The position numbers and the translations under genes were made by a program. A DNA stretch of 9,415 nucleotides from Treponema sp. (lineage in GTDB: Bacteria > Spirochaetota > Spirochaetia > Treponematales > Breznakiellaceae): the NCBI GenBank assembly GCA_031273185.1, contig JAISSG010000066.1:1-9415 (forward strand), in the 5' to 3' direction. Positions within the stretch are counted from its first letter, which is position 1; each line of letters begins with the position of its first letter. The notes under the pieces were generated by a model. That model saw nothing but the letters and a program-made list of their open reading frames with translations. It had not been told where the DNA came from and ran no database searches. Positions 1 through 6,705 of this stretch are shown here, piece by piece.

Positions 1-120
1 GCCCAACCGGGGCGAACCCCTTGTGGCGGAGTTTTTGCGTGGGAACGAGCGACCGCAGGGAGCGACTGACCTAGCAAAAACGGAGCCCGAGCCGCCGTAA
101 GGCGGCGAAGCATATACAGA
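1..120. repeat. G+C-rich, hairpin-rich intergenic segment
   Basis: No convincing gene is present. The segment holds several short symmetries: GGGG-CGAA-CCCC at 9-20; an 8-bp inverted repeat, GTTTTTGC at 31-38 and GCAAAAAC at 74-81, with a 35-nt loop; a direct repeat of GAGCGAC at 47-53 and 60-66; and GCCGCC-GTAA-GGCGGC at 91-106. This density of small palindromes resembles dispersed intergenic repeats, but the copy number in the genome cannot be seen from here. It could instead be the structured end of a transcript from outside the window. It is cut by the window edge. Confidence 0.4.
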
Positions 121-123
121 CCT

Positions 124-141
124 GTTATGCGCTGGTTGTCC
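124..141. repeat. Left arm of 18-bp inverted repeat around the XRE gene
   Basis: GTTATGCGCTGGTTGTCC here is an inverted copy of 594-611. Fifteen of 18 positions match, with nine contiguous at the outer end. The three differences are all transitions, so a folded plus-strand copy would pair at all 18 positions with three G-T wobbles. A+T-rich DNA begins directly inside this arm. No target-site duplication is evident: the flanks are CCT on the left and TCA on the right. Confidence 0.6.
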
Positions 142-168
142 GTATACCATTTTTTTATTTACAATATA

Positions 169-495
169 CTATTTTCTTGTTTTTTTTTTTTTTTTTTTAA
201 ACATTCTATTTATATTTTTATTTATACGTTCTAATGTTGTTAAAAAATATAAATCTTTATTTTTTTCCCAATGGTCGGGGTCTACAAAAAATTGCATCGG
301 TTCAACTTCTAACGCTTTTGATAGTCGGTCTATCGTATCAAAAGAGGCGCATTTCTTTGCATTTTCTAAATCATAAAGATAATTACCTGTTAATCCTGTA
401 TGTTCAGCTATACGTTTTTGTGACAATCCGGCTTCCTTTCTCAAGCGGGCTAAATTTGCAGAAAACAATGATTTAGTTTTGGTTTTTTTATTCAT
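169..495 (-). CDS. XRE-family helix-turn-helix regulator, 108 aa
   Basis: This is a small DNA-binding protein of the Cro/C1 (XRE) type. The helix-turn-helix domain covers about residues 14-70, with the family pattern LSQKRIAEHTGLTGNYLYDLEN at its core. It is followed by a short, probably helical tail ending in six lysines. The ATG at 495 is preceded by AAAGGGG at 503-509 with 7-nt spacing, a strong ribosome binding site. Proteins of this kind act as phage-type repressors, restriction-modification controllers, antitoxins or solitary regulators; nothing here decides between them, and no partner toxin or methylase gene is visible. The gene is very A+T-rich compared with lon and its other neighbours. 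It lies 121 bp behind lon, inside an 18-bp inverted repeat, which suggests acquisition by transfer. The lysine tail is encoded by a 19-nt homopolymer. No confident promoter was found. Confidence 0.85.
   Translation of the reverse strand: MNKKTKTKSLFSANLARLRKEAGLSQKRIAEHTGLTGNYLYDLENAKKCASFDTIDRLSKALEVEPMQFFVDPDHWEKNKDLYFLTTLERINKNINRMFKKKKKKTRK
180..198. repeat. 19-nt homopolymer (T on plus, A on coding strand)
   Basis: Nineteen consecutive T on the plus strand read as A in the coding strand of the XRE gene and encode its terminal lysines. Loss of one A would give a tail ending QENSIL; gain of one would give NKKIVYCK. Both frames stop within a few codons, so slippage changes only the last residues. 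Such runs are also prone to sequencing error. Confidence 0.9.
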
Positions 496-502
496 TTAAA
501 CA

Positions 503-509
503 CCCCTTT
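503..509 (-). promoter_or_regulatory. Ribosome binding site of the XRE gene
   Basis: AAAGGGG on the minus strand lies 7 nt before the ATG at 495 and fixes the start of the XRE gene. Confidence 0.75.
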
Positions 510-529
510 ACATAATAAATATGCCTGCC

Positions 530-542
530 GCGCCGAAGGCGC
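530..542. other. Short G+C hairpin in the XRE leader region
   Basis: GCGCC-GAA-GGCGC forms a perfect 5-bp stem with a 3-nt loop, standing out in otherwise A+T-rich DNA upstream of the XRE gene. On the minus strand no T-run follows, so it is not a standard terminator for lon transcripts. It may be a protein-binding site or a fragment of a dispersed repeat. Confidence 0.4.
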
Positions 543-576
543 ATTCTTTAATTCATCCATATCTTTAATCAATTTA

Positions 577-596
577 TCCTAAAATCAAGTTTAGGG
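577..596. other. Weak hairpin downstream of lon
   Basis: CCTAAA at 578-583 pairs with TTTAGG at 590-595 across a 6-nt loop, plus one outer wobble pair. It overlaps the inner end of the right inverted-repeat arm. On the minus strand the following bases are ATAAATTG, without a U-tract, so it is at best a poor terminator. No clear intrinsic terminator for the lon operon was found. Confidence 0.3.
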
Positions 597-611
597 CAAC
601 TGGCGCATAAC
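594..611. repeat. Right arm of 18-bp inverted repeat around the XRE gene
   Basis: GGGCAACTGGCGCATAAC pairs with 124-141 (15 of 18 exact, three wobbles). Its outer end is 5 bp from the lon stop codon (TAA, 617-619). The two arms and the XRE gene between them span 488 bp. Confidence 0.6.
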
Positions 612-616
612 TCATT

Positions 617-3193
617 TTACACAATCCTTAGCCCCTCCTCTGCGTGTTTTTTTTGAGGCGGGCCCTTGGTTTTGCGGGTCTTCTGACTCTCGGGCTGTGC
701 AGAGCGCGGCTTTTTCCTGCCGCGGACAATACTGTCGTCAAAGAGCAGGTCAAAGGCCCCGGCGGCGCTTTCGACAAATTCCACGGTAATGGCGCTGCGA
801 ATATCCTTGTCCAGCTCGTCCCATTCGCCCTGGTTGTCGCAGGGCAGCAGCACCTTCTCCATGTTGTTGCGAATCGCCGCAAGGAGCTTTTCCTTCAGGC
901 CGCCAATGGGCAGTACCCGCCCGGTAAGGGTCAGCTCCCCGGTCATGGCGATGCCGGGGCGCAGCGGTTTCTGGCACAGGGTGGAAAGCAGGGACGCGGC
1001 GATGGCGATGCCCGCAGAAGGGCCGTCCTTGGGAATGGCCCCCTCGGGGACGTGGATGTGAAAATCGGTCTTGCCCACGTCGTTCACCTGAAAGTCGTAC
1101 TTCTCCTGCACACTGCGCAGGTACGAAAGGGCAATGCGGGCGCTTTCCTTCATCACGTCGCCGAGGTTGCCCGTCATGGCAACGTCGCCGTTGCCGTCAA
1201 AGCGGGTGCTTTCCACCGGCAAAATCGCCCCGCCGGTCTCGGTCCAGGCAAGCCCGCAGCTTACCCCTACCCTCGCCTCGCGGAACACCACGTCGTTCTT
1301 GTATTTCCGCCTGCCCAACAGCTTTTCCAGCCCCTCGCTTTTTACCGTTTTCCTGAACGTGGTAACGTCCTTGCCATCCGCCTTGCCATAACCGGCGGCG
1401 ACTGCCTGCCGCGCAACACGCCTGATGCAACGGGCTATTTCCCGCTCAAGGCCCCGCACGCCCGACTCCATCGTCCAGTAGCGGATAATCGCCTTGATTG
1501 CGTCATCGGTAAAACGGATCTGTGCATCGGTAAGGCCGTTTTCCCGCAGTTCCTTGGGAACGAGAAACTGTTTGGCGATGGCAAGTTTTTCATTCTCGCC
1601 GTAGCCGGGAATGTCGATTATTTCCATGCGGTCAAGGAGCGGGTACGGTATGCCGTACAGGGAGTTGGCCGTGGTTATGAACAGCACCCGGGAAAGATCG
1701 TAGGGCACTTCCATGTAATGATCGGTAAAGGTTCCGTTCTGCTCGGGGTCCAGCACTTCCAGCAGGGCGCTGGCGGGGTCGCCGCGGAAGTCGCTGGAGA
1801 GCTTGTCAATTTCATCTAACAGGATGATGGGGTTCATCGTCCCCGCCTTCCGCATGGACTGGATTATCTTGCCGGGCAGCGCCCCCACATAGGTTTTTCG
1901 GTGGCCCCGAATCTCCGCCTCGTCCCGCAGGCCGCCCAGCGAGATGCGGACAAAGCGCCGCCCCAGGGCGCGGGCGACGGATTTGCCCAGGCTCGTCTTG
2001 CCTGTCCCCGGCGGCCCCACAAAGCAGAGGATCGGCCCCTTGACGGCGGCGTTCGGCTGGACGGACAAGTGGTTTGACAAAAGCTGCCTGACGGCGATAA
2101 ATTCCACGATGCGGTCCTTTGCCTTTCGCATGTTGAAATGATCCTCGTCCAGTATGCGTTCGGCCTCGTCCAGGTCCCCCGAATCGGTTGAATACTCGCT
2201 CCAGGGAAGGTCCGTGATCCACTCAAGGTAGCCGCGCAGTACCCCCGCCTCGGGGGAAAGCGGCTGGAGCTTTCGCAGGCGGGCAATTTCCCTGGCGGCC
2301 TTTGCGACAACCTCCTGCGGGGGGTTCTTCTCGCTGATATGTTTTTCAATCTCGCAAAACTCGTCCTCGACGGCATCCTTGCCCAGTTCCTTGTTAATCT
2401 CTTTAAGCTGTTCGTTGAGGTAATACTCGCGCTGGTTCTTGTCGATTCGGCTTTTGACCTTGCCGGAAATATTTTTCTGAATACCGAAAATTTCGTTTTC
2501 ACGTTCAAGCGTTTCCAGGATCGCCTCAAGCCGATCCCCCGCGCCGGGTATCGCCAGCAAATCGATCTTTTTGTCCGGCTTGAGCTGCATCGAGTTGCAG
2601 ACCAGGTTGGCAAGGCGCTCGGGGTTTTCCGACTTCTCGACGGCAAGCAGTGTTTCCGACCCGATCTTTTTTGACATCTCGGCGTACTGGTTAAACGAGC
2701 GCTGCACTGCCCGCATCAGGGCGACATCCTGCGGCAGCGGCGGGTCGCCAAAAAGCCCCGCGTCAATGGGCGCGACCCGTACCAGGGAATACCCCTCCCG
2801 CGCTTCTGCGTCAACGATCCTGCCGCGGTACTCCCCCTGCAACACCACGCGGAACGTGCCGTCGGGGAGCTTGAGGTGCTGGACGATCCGCACCACCGTG
2901 CCAAACACCCAGGTTTCGTCGTAAGCCTGCTGGCCCCGATCCCGCTTTTTTATGCAGGATGCAAACAGGCGAAAGTCGCGGCGCAGGGCCTCTTCCAGCG
3001 CGCCGATTCCAGGCTGGCCGGTAACAAAGACGGGGACTATGGTATTGGGGAACAGCACAAGGTCGCGCAGGGGTAACAGGGCAAATTCTTCTTCAGTGAT
3101 CTTTTCGCCGGATTCTATTTTGGCGAATCCAGAAAACAACGACGAGAACCCGGCTTTCTTTGAACTGCCGCCGTGCTTCACGCCGTGCCTCAC
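617..3193 (-). CDS. lon: Lon ATP-dependent serine protease
   Basis: Lon is a cytoplasmic hexameric AAA+ protease that unfolds and degrades misfolded and short-lived proteins. In order, the 858-aa protein has an N-terminal substrate-binding domain (about residues 37-235, starting FALLPLRDLVLFPN), a helical linker, an AAA+ module with Walker A GPPGTGKT at 393-400 and Walker B ILLDEID at 457-463, and a protease domain. The catalytic dyad is Ser726 in PKDGPSAG and Lys769 in GGLKEK, the spacing of 43 found in E. coli Lon. Everything needed for activity is present. Unlike E. coli Lon it ends in a basic tail of roughly 35 residues after position 823, rich in Lys and Arg. The GTG at 3193 lies 9 bp after the clpX stop with AGGG 7 nt upstream. 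A second GTG at 3178, with GAGG 6 nt upstream, is an alternative start giving 853 aa. It is the last gene of the tig-clpP-clpX-lon run. Confidence 0.97.
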   Translation of the reverse strand: MRHGVKHGGSSKKAGFSSLFSGFAKIESGEKITEEEFALLPLRDLVLFPNTIVPVFVTGQPGIGALEEALRRDFRLFASCIKKRDRGQQAYDETWVFGTVVRIVQHLKLPDGTFRVVLQGEYRGRIVDAEAREGYSLVRVAPIDAGLFGDPPLPQDVALMRAVQRSFNQYAEMSKKIGSETLLAVEKSENPERLANLVCNSMQLKPDKKIDLLAIPGAGDRLEAILETLERENEIFGIQKNISGKVKSRIDKNQREYYLNEQLKEINKELGKDAVEDEFCEIEKHISEKNPPQEVVAKAAREIARLRKLQPLSPEAGVLRGYLEWITDLPWSEYSTDSGDLDEAERILDEDHFNMRKAKDRIVEFIAVRQLLSNHLSVQPNAAVKGPILCFVGPPGTGKTSLGKSVARALGRRFVRISLGGLRDEAEIRGHRKTYVGALPGKIIQSMRKAGTMNPIILLDEIDKLSSDFRGDPASALLEVLDPEQNGTFTDHYMEVPYDLSRVLFITTANSLYGIPYPLLDRMEIIDIPGYGENEKLAIAKQFLVPKELRENGLTDAQIRFTDDAIKAIIRYWTMESGVRGLEREIARCIRRVARQAVAAGYGKADGKDVTTFRKTVKSEGLEKLLGRRKYKNDVVFREARVGVSCGLAWTETGGAILPVESTRFDGNGDVAMTGNLGDVMKESARIALSYLRSVQEKYDFQVNDVGKTDFHIHVPEGAIPKDGPSAGIAIAASLLSTLCQKPLRPGIAMTGELTLTGRVLPIGGLKEKLLAAIRNNMEKVLLPCDNQGEWDELDKDIRSAITVEFVESAAGAFDLLFDDSIVRGRKKPRSAQPESQKTRKTKGPPQKKHAEEGLRIV

Positions 3194-3202
3194 GGGGAAA
3201 CC

Positions 3203-4456
3203 CTACGCGCTTTTCTGGAGCAGGTGAATTATCGGCGACTCGGACCGTTCCACCACATCCTGGGTGATGATCACCTGCTTTTCGCCCTTCATCGACGGTA
3301 TCTCGTACATTACATCGGTCATGAGCTTTTCGACGATGGCCCGCAGGCCGCGCGCGCCGGTTTTCTGCTTGATGGCAGTGTCGGCGATTGCGTCAATGGC
3401 CCCCTCGGTAAACTCCAGCTTTACGTCGTCGTAGGCAAGGGATGCCTGGTACTGCTTGATAATGGCATTGTGCGGCTCGGTGATGATCCGCTTAAGCTCG
3501 TCGCGCTTAAGATCGTCCAGGCTAACCGTTATGGGCAATCGCCCGATAAATTCGGGGATCATGCCGAAGTGGATCAGGTCGTCCGGGTGCAGCGATTCAA
3601 ACAGCTCTTTCAGGGTCTTTTCGCCGCCGCCCGCCTCGGCCCCAAAGCCCAGTGGGTGCTGCACTACCCGCCTGGCGATGAACTTGTCAAGGCCGACAAA
3701 AGCACCGCCGCAGATGAACAGTATGTTCGTCGTGTCGATGCGGATCATCTCCTGGTTCGGGTGCTTGCGCCCGCCCTGCGGCGGCACCGAGGCGATAGTC
3801 CCCTCGATGATCTTCAACAACGCCTGCTGCACGCCCTCGCCGGACACGTCGCGGGTTATCGAGACGTTTTCCCCCTTGCGGGCGATCTTGTCGATCTCGT
3901 CGATGTAGACGATGCCCCGCTCGGCGGAGGCGATGTCTCCCCCGGCGCTCTGTATCAGCTTGAGCAGGATGTTCTCCACGTCCTCGCCCACGTAGCCCGC
4001 CTCGGTAAGGGTCGTCGCGTCAACGATGGCAAATGGCACCTTGAGCTTTTTGGCGAGGATTTTAGCAAGCAGGGTCTTCCCCGTCCCCGTGGGGCCTATC
4101 ATCAACACGTTTGATTTCTCGATCTCGATGTCGCTTGAATTGCTCCTGGCAGGGTTGGCGATGCGCTTGTAGTGGTTGTACACCGCCACGGACAGGGCCT
4201 TTTTAGCCGCGTCCTGGCCTATCACGTACTGGTCAAGGTACAGCTTGATTTCCCTTGGCGTGGGTATGTCCCCGGTGAACTGGCTGGACAGCTCGTGATC
4301 CTCGTCGGTTAGTATCTTGCGGCATACCTCGACACATTCGTCGCAGATAAAAACATTGTGCGACCCCGCGATAAGCCTGCGGGCCATGTCGGCGCTCTTG
4401 CCGCAAAACGAGCAGATTCGCTCAATCCCAAAACCGGTGTTCTTAAGCTTCGCCAT
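3203..4456 (-). CDS. clpX: ClpX, ATP-dependent unfoldase of the ClpXP protease
   Basis: ClpX forms a hexameric ring that recognises tagged or damaged proteins, unfolds them and threads them into ClpP. The 417-aa length is normal. The N-terminal zinc-binding domain has Cys15, Cys18, Cys38 and Cys41 in C-x2-C-x19-C-x2-C spacing. The AAA+ module shows Walker A GPTGTGKT at 121-128, pore loop GYVGED at 154-159, Walker B IVYIDEID at 182-189 and the GRKH loop at 229-232. LGF at 269-271 corresponds to the IGF tripeptide that docks ClpX onto ClpP, so pairing with the adjacent clpP product is expected. The ATG at 4456 has AAGGG 6-7 nt upstream and overlaps the end of clpP by 14 nt, suggesting coupled translation and matched amounts of the two subunits. 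lon follows after 9 bp. Confidence 0.98.
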   Translation of the reverse strand: MAKLKNTGFGIERICSFCGKSADMARRLIAGSHNVFICDECVEVCRKILTDEDHELSSQFTGDIPTPREIKLYLDQYVIGQDAAKKALSVAVYNHYKRIANPARSNSSDIEIEKSNVLMIGPTGTGKTLLAKILAKKLKVPFAIVDATTLTEAGYVGEDVENILLKLIQSAGGDIASAERGIVYIDEIDKIARKGENVSITRDVSGEGVQQALLKIIEGTIASVPPQGGRKHPNQEMIRIDTTNILFICGGAFVGLDKFIARRVVQHPLGFGAEAGGGEKTLKELFESLHPDDLIHFGMIPEFIGRLPITVSLDDLKRDELKRIITEPHNAIIKQYQASLAYDDVKLEFTEGAIDAIADTAIKQKTGARGLRAIVEKLMTDVMYEIPSMKGEKQVIITQDVVERSESPIIHLLQKSA

Positions 4457-5054
4457 TTTTTTCCCTTACCAAAATGCGATCGGCAACGCCATAGGCGACG
4501 GCATCCTCGGCAGACATGTAAAAGTCCCGCTCCATGTCGGCGGCAATGATCCCGGGTTCCTTGCCGGTGTGCTTTGCAAAATAGTCTATCGTCATTTTTT
4601 TCAAACGGATTATCTCTTTTGACTGAATGCCGATGTCCCGGGCCTGCCCCGACGCGCCCCCCCAGGGCTGGTGGATCAGCATACGCGACGAGGGAAGCAC
4701 CAGCCGCTTGCCCGGCGCGCCCGCCGCCACGATGAGCGCCGCCATGCTTGCCGCCTGCCCCAGGCATATCGTCTGCACGTCGGACTTGACGTACTGCATG
4801 GTGTCGTAAATCGCCAGCCCGGCGGTGACAGAGCCTCCCGGCGAGTTGATGTACAGGTTGATGTCCTTTTCCGTGTCCTGCCCGTCGAGGAACAAAAGCT
4901 GGGCGACCACGAGGTCTGCCGTCAGATCGTTGATGTCCCCGTCGATAAACACAATCCGGTCCTTGAGGAGCCTGGAATAAATGTCATAGGATCGTTCCCC
5001 CGCCCCGGTCTGCTCGACCACTATGGGAACTAGGCTGTTCATTTGTTCGGTCAT
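4443..5054 (-). CDS. clpP: ClpP, proteolytic subunit of the Clp protease
   Basis: ClpP is a serine peptidase that assembles into a 14-subunit chamber fed by ClpX or other Clp ATPases. The 203 residues match the family. The catalytic triad is Ser103 in GQAASMAA, His128 in MLIHQPWGG and Asp177 in [12 protein letters not shown]; the spacings of 25 and 49 equal those of E. coli ClpP. The oxyanion-region motif SPGGSV is at 71-76. The ATG at 5054 lies 9 bp after the tig stop, with a modest ribosome binding site (GGG) that overlaps that stop. An in-frame ATG at 5042 has no such site. The short N-terminus is compatible with the usual propeptide region. Its 3' end overlaps clpX by 14 nt. Many bacteria carry a second clpP; none is visible here. 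Confidence 0.98.
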   Translation of the reverse strand: MTEQMNSLVPIVVEQTGAGERSYDIYSRLLKDRIVFIDGDINDLTADLVVAQLLFLDGQDTEKDINLYINSPGGSVTAGLAIYDTMQYVKSDVQTICLGQAASMAALIVAAGAPGKRLVLPSSRMLIHQPWGGASGQARDIGIQSKEIIRLKKMTIDYFAKHTGKEPGIIAADMERDFYMSAEDAVAYGVADRILVREKNGEA

Positions 5055-5063
5055 ACTTATAAT

Positions 5064-6431
5064 CTACCCATTATTTGCCATTACGTCCAGATAATTCGCC
5101 GCAGGGCCGGTTTTTATCGTGTTTTCGGCCAAAAGCATGTCGAATAACTTGCGCTCCTTGACGTTGTCCCTGATAAGTTCCTTAATGGTGCCTTCCCCGT
5201 AGTGCTGCTTGATCTCCTCGACGGACTCGCCGGACTCTTCGGCCATGTCCTCCAGTTCCTTTTCGATATCCCCGTCGCCGGCGTCGATATGCTCCTGCTC
5301 CATAAGGGTATCGACGATGAGCCGCGAATGCAGGGCCTTTTCCGCCGCTGGCCGCCACTTTGTCTCGATGTCGCCAAGGCCGCCGCCGGACATTGCCAGT
5401 ATCTCAAGAACCTTTTCGTTATCGATGCCGAACTGCCGCGCAAGGTTGCGTATCCTCCCGTCAAGCTCCACCCGCACCATCGATTCGGGGAGGGTTACCG
5501 GGGTATTTTCCATGATTTTTTCGAGCAGTTTGTTGATTTTGAGTTCCCGAATCCGCCGCTCCAGGGTTCCTTCAAGGCGTTCCCGTATGCTTTTTTTCAG
5601 ATCGTCAAGGGTATGGTATTTCTCGTCAACATCCTGCGCCAAATCGTCGTCAAGGTCAGGGAGCTTTTTCTCCTTCAGCGCCGAAAGCGACAGCCTGAAC
5701 CGCTTGGTTGTTCCGGCGAAGGCTTTTATCTCGGTATCAGCCGCATAGGTCTTGGCAAACACCCTGGTTTCGCCCTTTTTCATCCCGACGATGTCATCGT
5801 CAAACTGGTAAGCGTTCTGCCCGCTTCCCAGGGTAAAGGCAAAATCCTCCCGCTGCGAATTGGACAGCATCTCGTCGTTGTCGTCCAGCTCGCAGTAAGT
5901 TACCGTTACCACGTCGCCGTTCTGCGCCTCGGCGCTTTCGTCCCGGTCAAGGACAAAGGCGTTGCGCTCCCGCACCTCTGCCAGCTCGCGGGCAATATCA
6001 TCCTCGGACACCGCCACGCTGGGAACCTCGACCTCAAGGCCCTTCCACTGGCCGATGCTGACCGACGGCAGCACGTCGTACACGACCGAGAAAACCAAGT
6101 CCTCGCCAAAGTCGAGTTTCGGCTCGCCCTGGAGTTCGGGCTGGGAATACGGCAGGGGCCGCTCGTCCCGTGGCAGGCCCTCGTCGCCCAGCGCCTCGCC
6201 AACCGCCTGTTCGATAATCTTCCCCAGCGCCTCGCCTTTCAGCGATTCGCCGAATTTCCGCTCCAGCACCTCCTGCGGCACATGGCCCTTGCGAAAGCCG
6301 GGCAGTTGGACATTTTTGCAGTAGTCTTTGAGCAGGCCCTGGTACTGGGACTGCACGTCTTCCCTGGGGATGGTCAGGCTGAGCCTGACGTTTGATTTTT
6401 CCAGGCGGGTGATTTCTTTGGTTACGGACAC
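5064..6431 (-). CDS. tig: Trigger factor, ribosome-associated chaperone and prolyl isomerase
   Basis: Trigger factor binds beside the ribosomal exit tunnel and shields nascent chains. The 455-aa protein has the ribosome-binding domain with the signature GFRKGHVP at residues 45-52, an FKBP-type peptidyl-prolyl isomerase domain at about 171-258 (opening NGDVVTVTY, with GMKKGE at 216-221), and a helical chaperone domain filling the C-terminal half. The start is the GTG at 6431, because GAGGT at 6439-6443 lies 7 nt upstream and the protein then begins MSVTKEITRLEKS, as the family does. A longer open frame up to 6605 runs through the tRNA-Leu gene and is not credible. The gene starts 38 bp after tRNA-Leu, and no separate promoter was recognised in that gap, so the two are probably co-transcribed. 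The stop codon lies 9 bp before clpP. Confidence 0.96.
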   Translation of the reverse strand: MSVTKEITRLEKSNVRLSLTIPREDVQSQYQGLLKDYCKNVQLPGFRKGHVPQEVLERKFGESLKGEALGKIIEQAVGEALGDEGLPRDERPLPYSQPELQGEPKLDFGEDLVFSVVYDVLPSVSIGQWKGLEVEVPSVAVSEDDIARELAEVRERNAFVLDRDESAEAQNGDVVTVTYCELDDNDEMLSNSQREDFAFTLGSGQNAYQFDDDIVGMKKGETRVFAKTYAADTEIKAFAGTTKRFRLSLSALKEKKLPDLDDDLAQDVDEKYHTLDDLKKSIRERLEGTLERRIRELKINKLLEKIMENTPVTLPESMVRVELDGRIRNLARQFGIDNEKVLEILAMSGGGLGDIETKWRPAAEKALHSRLIVDTLMEQEHIDAGDGDIEKELEDMAEESGESVEEIKQHYGEGTIKELIRDNVKERKLFDMLLAENTIKTGPAANYLDVMANNG

Positions 6432-6438
6432 AGTAGCT

Positions 6439-6443
6439 ACCTC
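6439..6443 (-). promoter_or_regulatory. Ribosome binding site deciding the tig GTG start
   Basis: GAGGT on the minus strand lies 7 nt before the GTG at 6431. It supports this start over any upstream codon. Confidence 0.75.
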
Positions 6444-6469
6444 GTAGATTGAATTCCCTGTATTGGGCT

Positions 6470-6550
6470 TGCGAGAGAAGGGACTTGAACCCTTATGCCT
6501 GTGGCACCAGATCCTAAGTCTGGCGTGTCTGCCAATTCCACCACTCTCGC
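6470..6550 (-). tRNA. tRNA-Leu (anticodon UAG)
   Basis: A class II tRNA folds fully. The acceptor stem is GCGAGAG with CTCTCGC, and the discriminator is A at 6470. The anticodon stem is CCAGA with TCTGG, and the loop CTTAGGA gives anticodon UAG for CUN leucine codons. A long variable arm TGCC-ACA-GGCA is typical of tRNA-Leu. The T arm is AAGGG-TTCAAGT-CCCTT. The 3' CCA is not encoded: AGC follows the discriminator, so nucleotidyltransferase must add it. It lies between a good promoter and tig. Confidence 0.97.
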
Positions 6551-6600
6551 TGCAAGGGCTCCAAAACCAGCCAAATTGACACGACAGGCGGCTTTGTTTG

Positions 6601-6620
6601 GACAAATCCCATGATTTGTC
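6601..6620. promoter_or_regulatory. Perfect 8-4-8 palindrome over the expected transcription start
   Basis: GACAAATC-CCAT-GATTTGTC is a perfect inverted repeat. It begins two bases after the -10 hexamer of the tRNA-Leu/tig promoter, so the expected first transcribed base (about 6616) lies inside it. This position suits a repressor operator, because an RNA hairpin there would lose part of its 5' arm. It does not match the CIRCE/HrcA heat-shock operator. The regulator is unknown. Confidence 0.5.
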
Positions 6621-6622
6621 TC

Positions 6623-6651
6623 AGTTTACCGATTGCGGGGGGGCGTGTCAA
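6623..6651 (-). promoter_or_regulatory. Sigma-70-type promoter for tRNA-Leu and the tig-clpP-clpX-lon operon
   Basis: On the minus strand a perfect -35 TTGACA (6651-6646) is separated by exactly 17 bp from TAAACT (6628-6623), which matches four of six -10 positions. It lies about 70 bp upstream of tRNA-Leu and 10 bp after the U-tract of the preceding terminator. GTCA-CGT-TGAC, a small inverted repeat, overlaps the -35 region. This is the only clear promoter upstream of the protein quality-control genes. Confidence 0.75.
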
Positions 6652-6660
6652 CGTGACGGC

Positions 6661-6696
6661 AAAAAAAAGCCTCCCGGCCCGAGAGGGCCAGGAGGC
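6661..6696 (-). terminator. Strong intrinsic terminator after tRNA-Val
   Basis: On the minus strand a 12-bp stem (GCCTCCTGGCCC with GGGCCGGGAGGC, one T-G wobble) closes a TCTC loop and is followed by eight T (6668-6661). It ends transcripts coming from tRNA-Val, and from the chemotaxis operon if that reads through. It separates them from the tRNA-Leu/tig promoter. Confidence 0.93.
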
Positions 6697-6705
6697 CTGA
6701 AAATT

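Noticed and set aside
512..517. TATTAT as -10 box for the XRE gene
   Set aside because: It lies only 2 nt from the ribosome binding site, so transcription would start within or after that site, and no -35 hexamer is found 16-18 bp upstream.
577..596. Intrinsic terminator of the lon operon
   Set aside because: The stem is short and A+T-rich, and no U-tract follows on the minus strand. It is listed only as a weak hairpin.
644..1819. Long open frame on the plus strand opposite lon
   Set aside because: It lies fully antisense to a well-conserved Lon coding sequence, and its translation shows no recognisable domain. Long antisense frames are expected in G+C-rich genes. The same applies to open frames opposite clpX (3173-4114) and tig (5202-6395).
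6432..6605. N-terminal extension of trigger factor up to 6605
   Set aside because: The extension is a translation of the tRNA-Leu gene. The GTG at 6431 has a proper ribosome binding site and gives the normal family N-terminus.
6601..6660. CIRCE (HrcA) heat-shock operator upstream of the tig operon
   Set aside because: The 9-bp arms GAGTGCTAA/TTAGCACTC are not present. The palindrome found has a different sequence and a 4-bp spacer.
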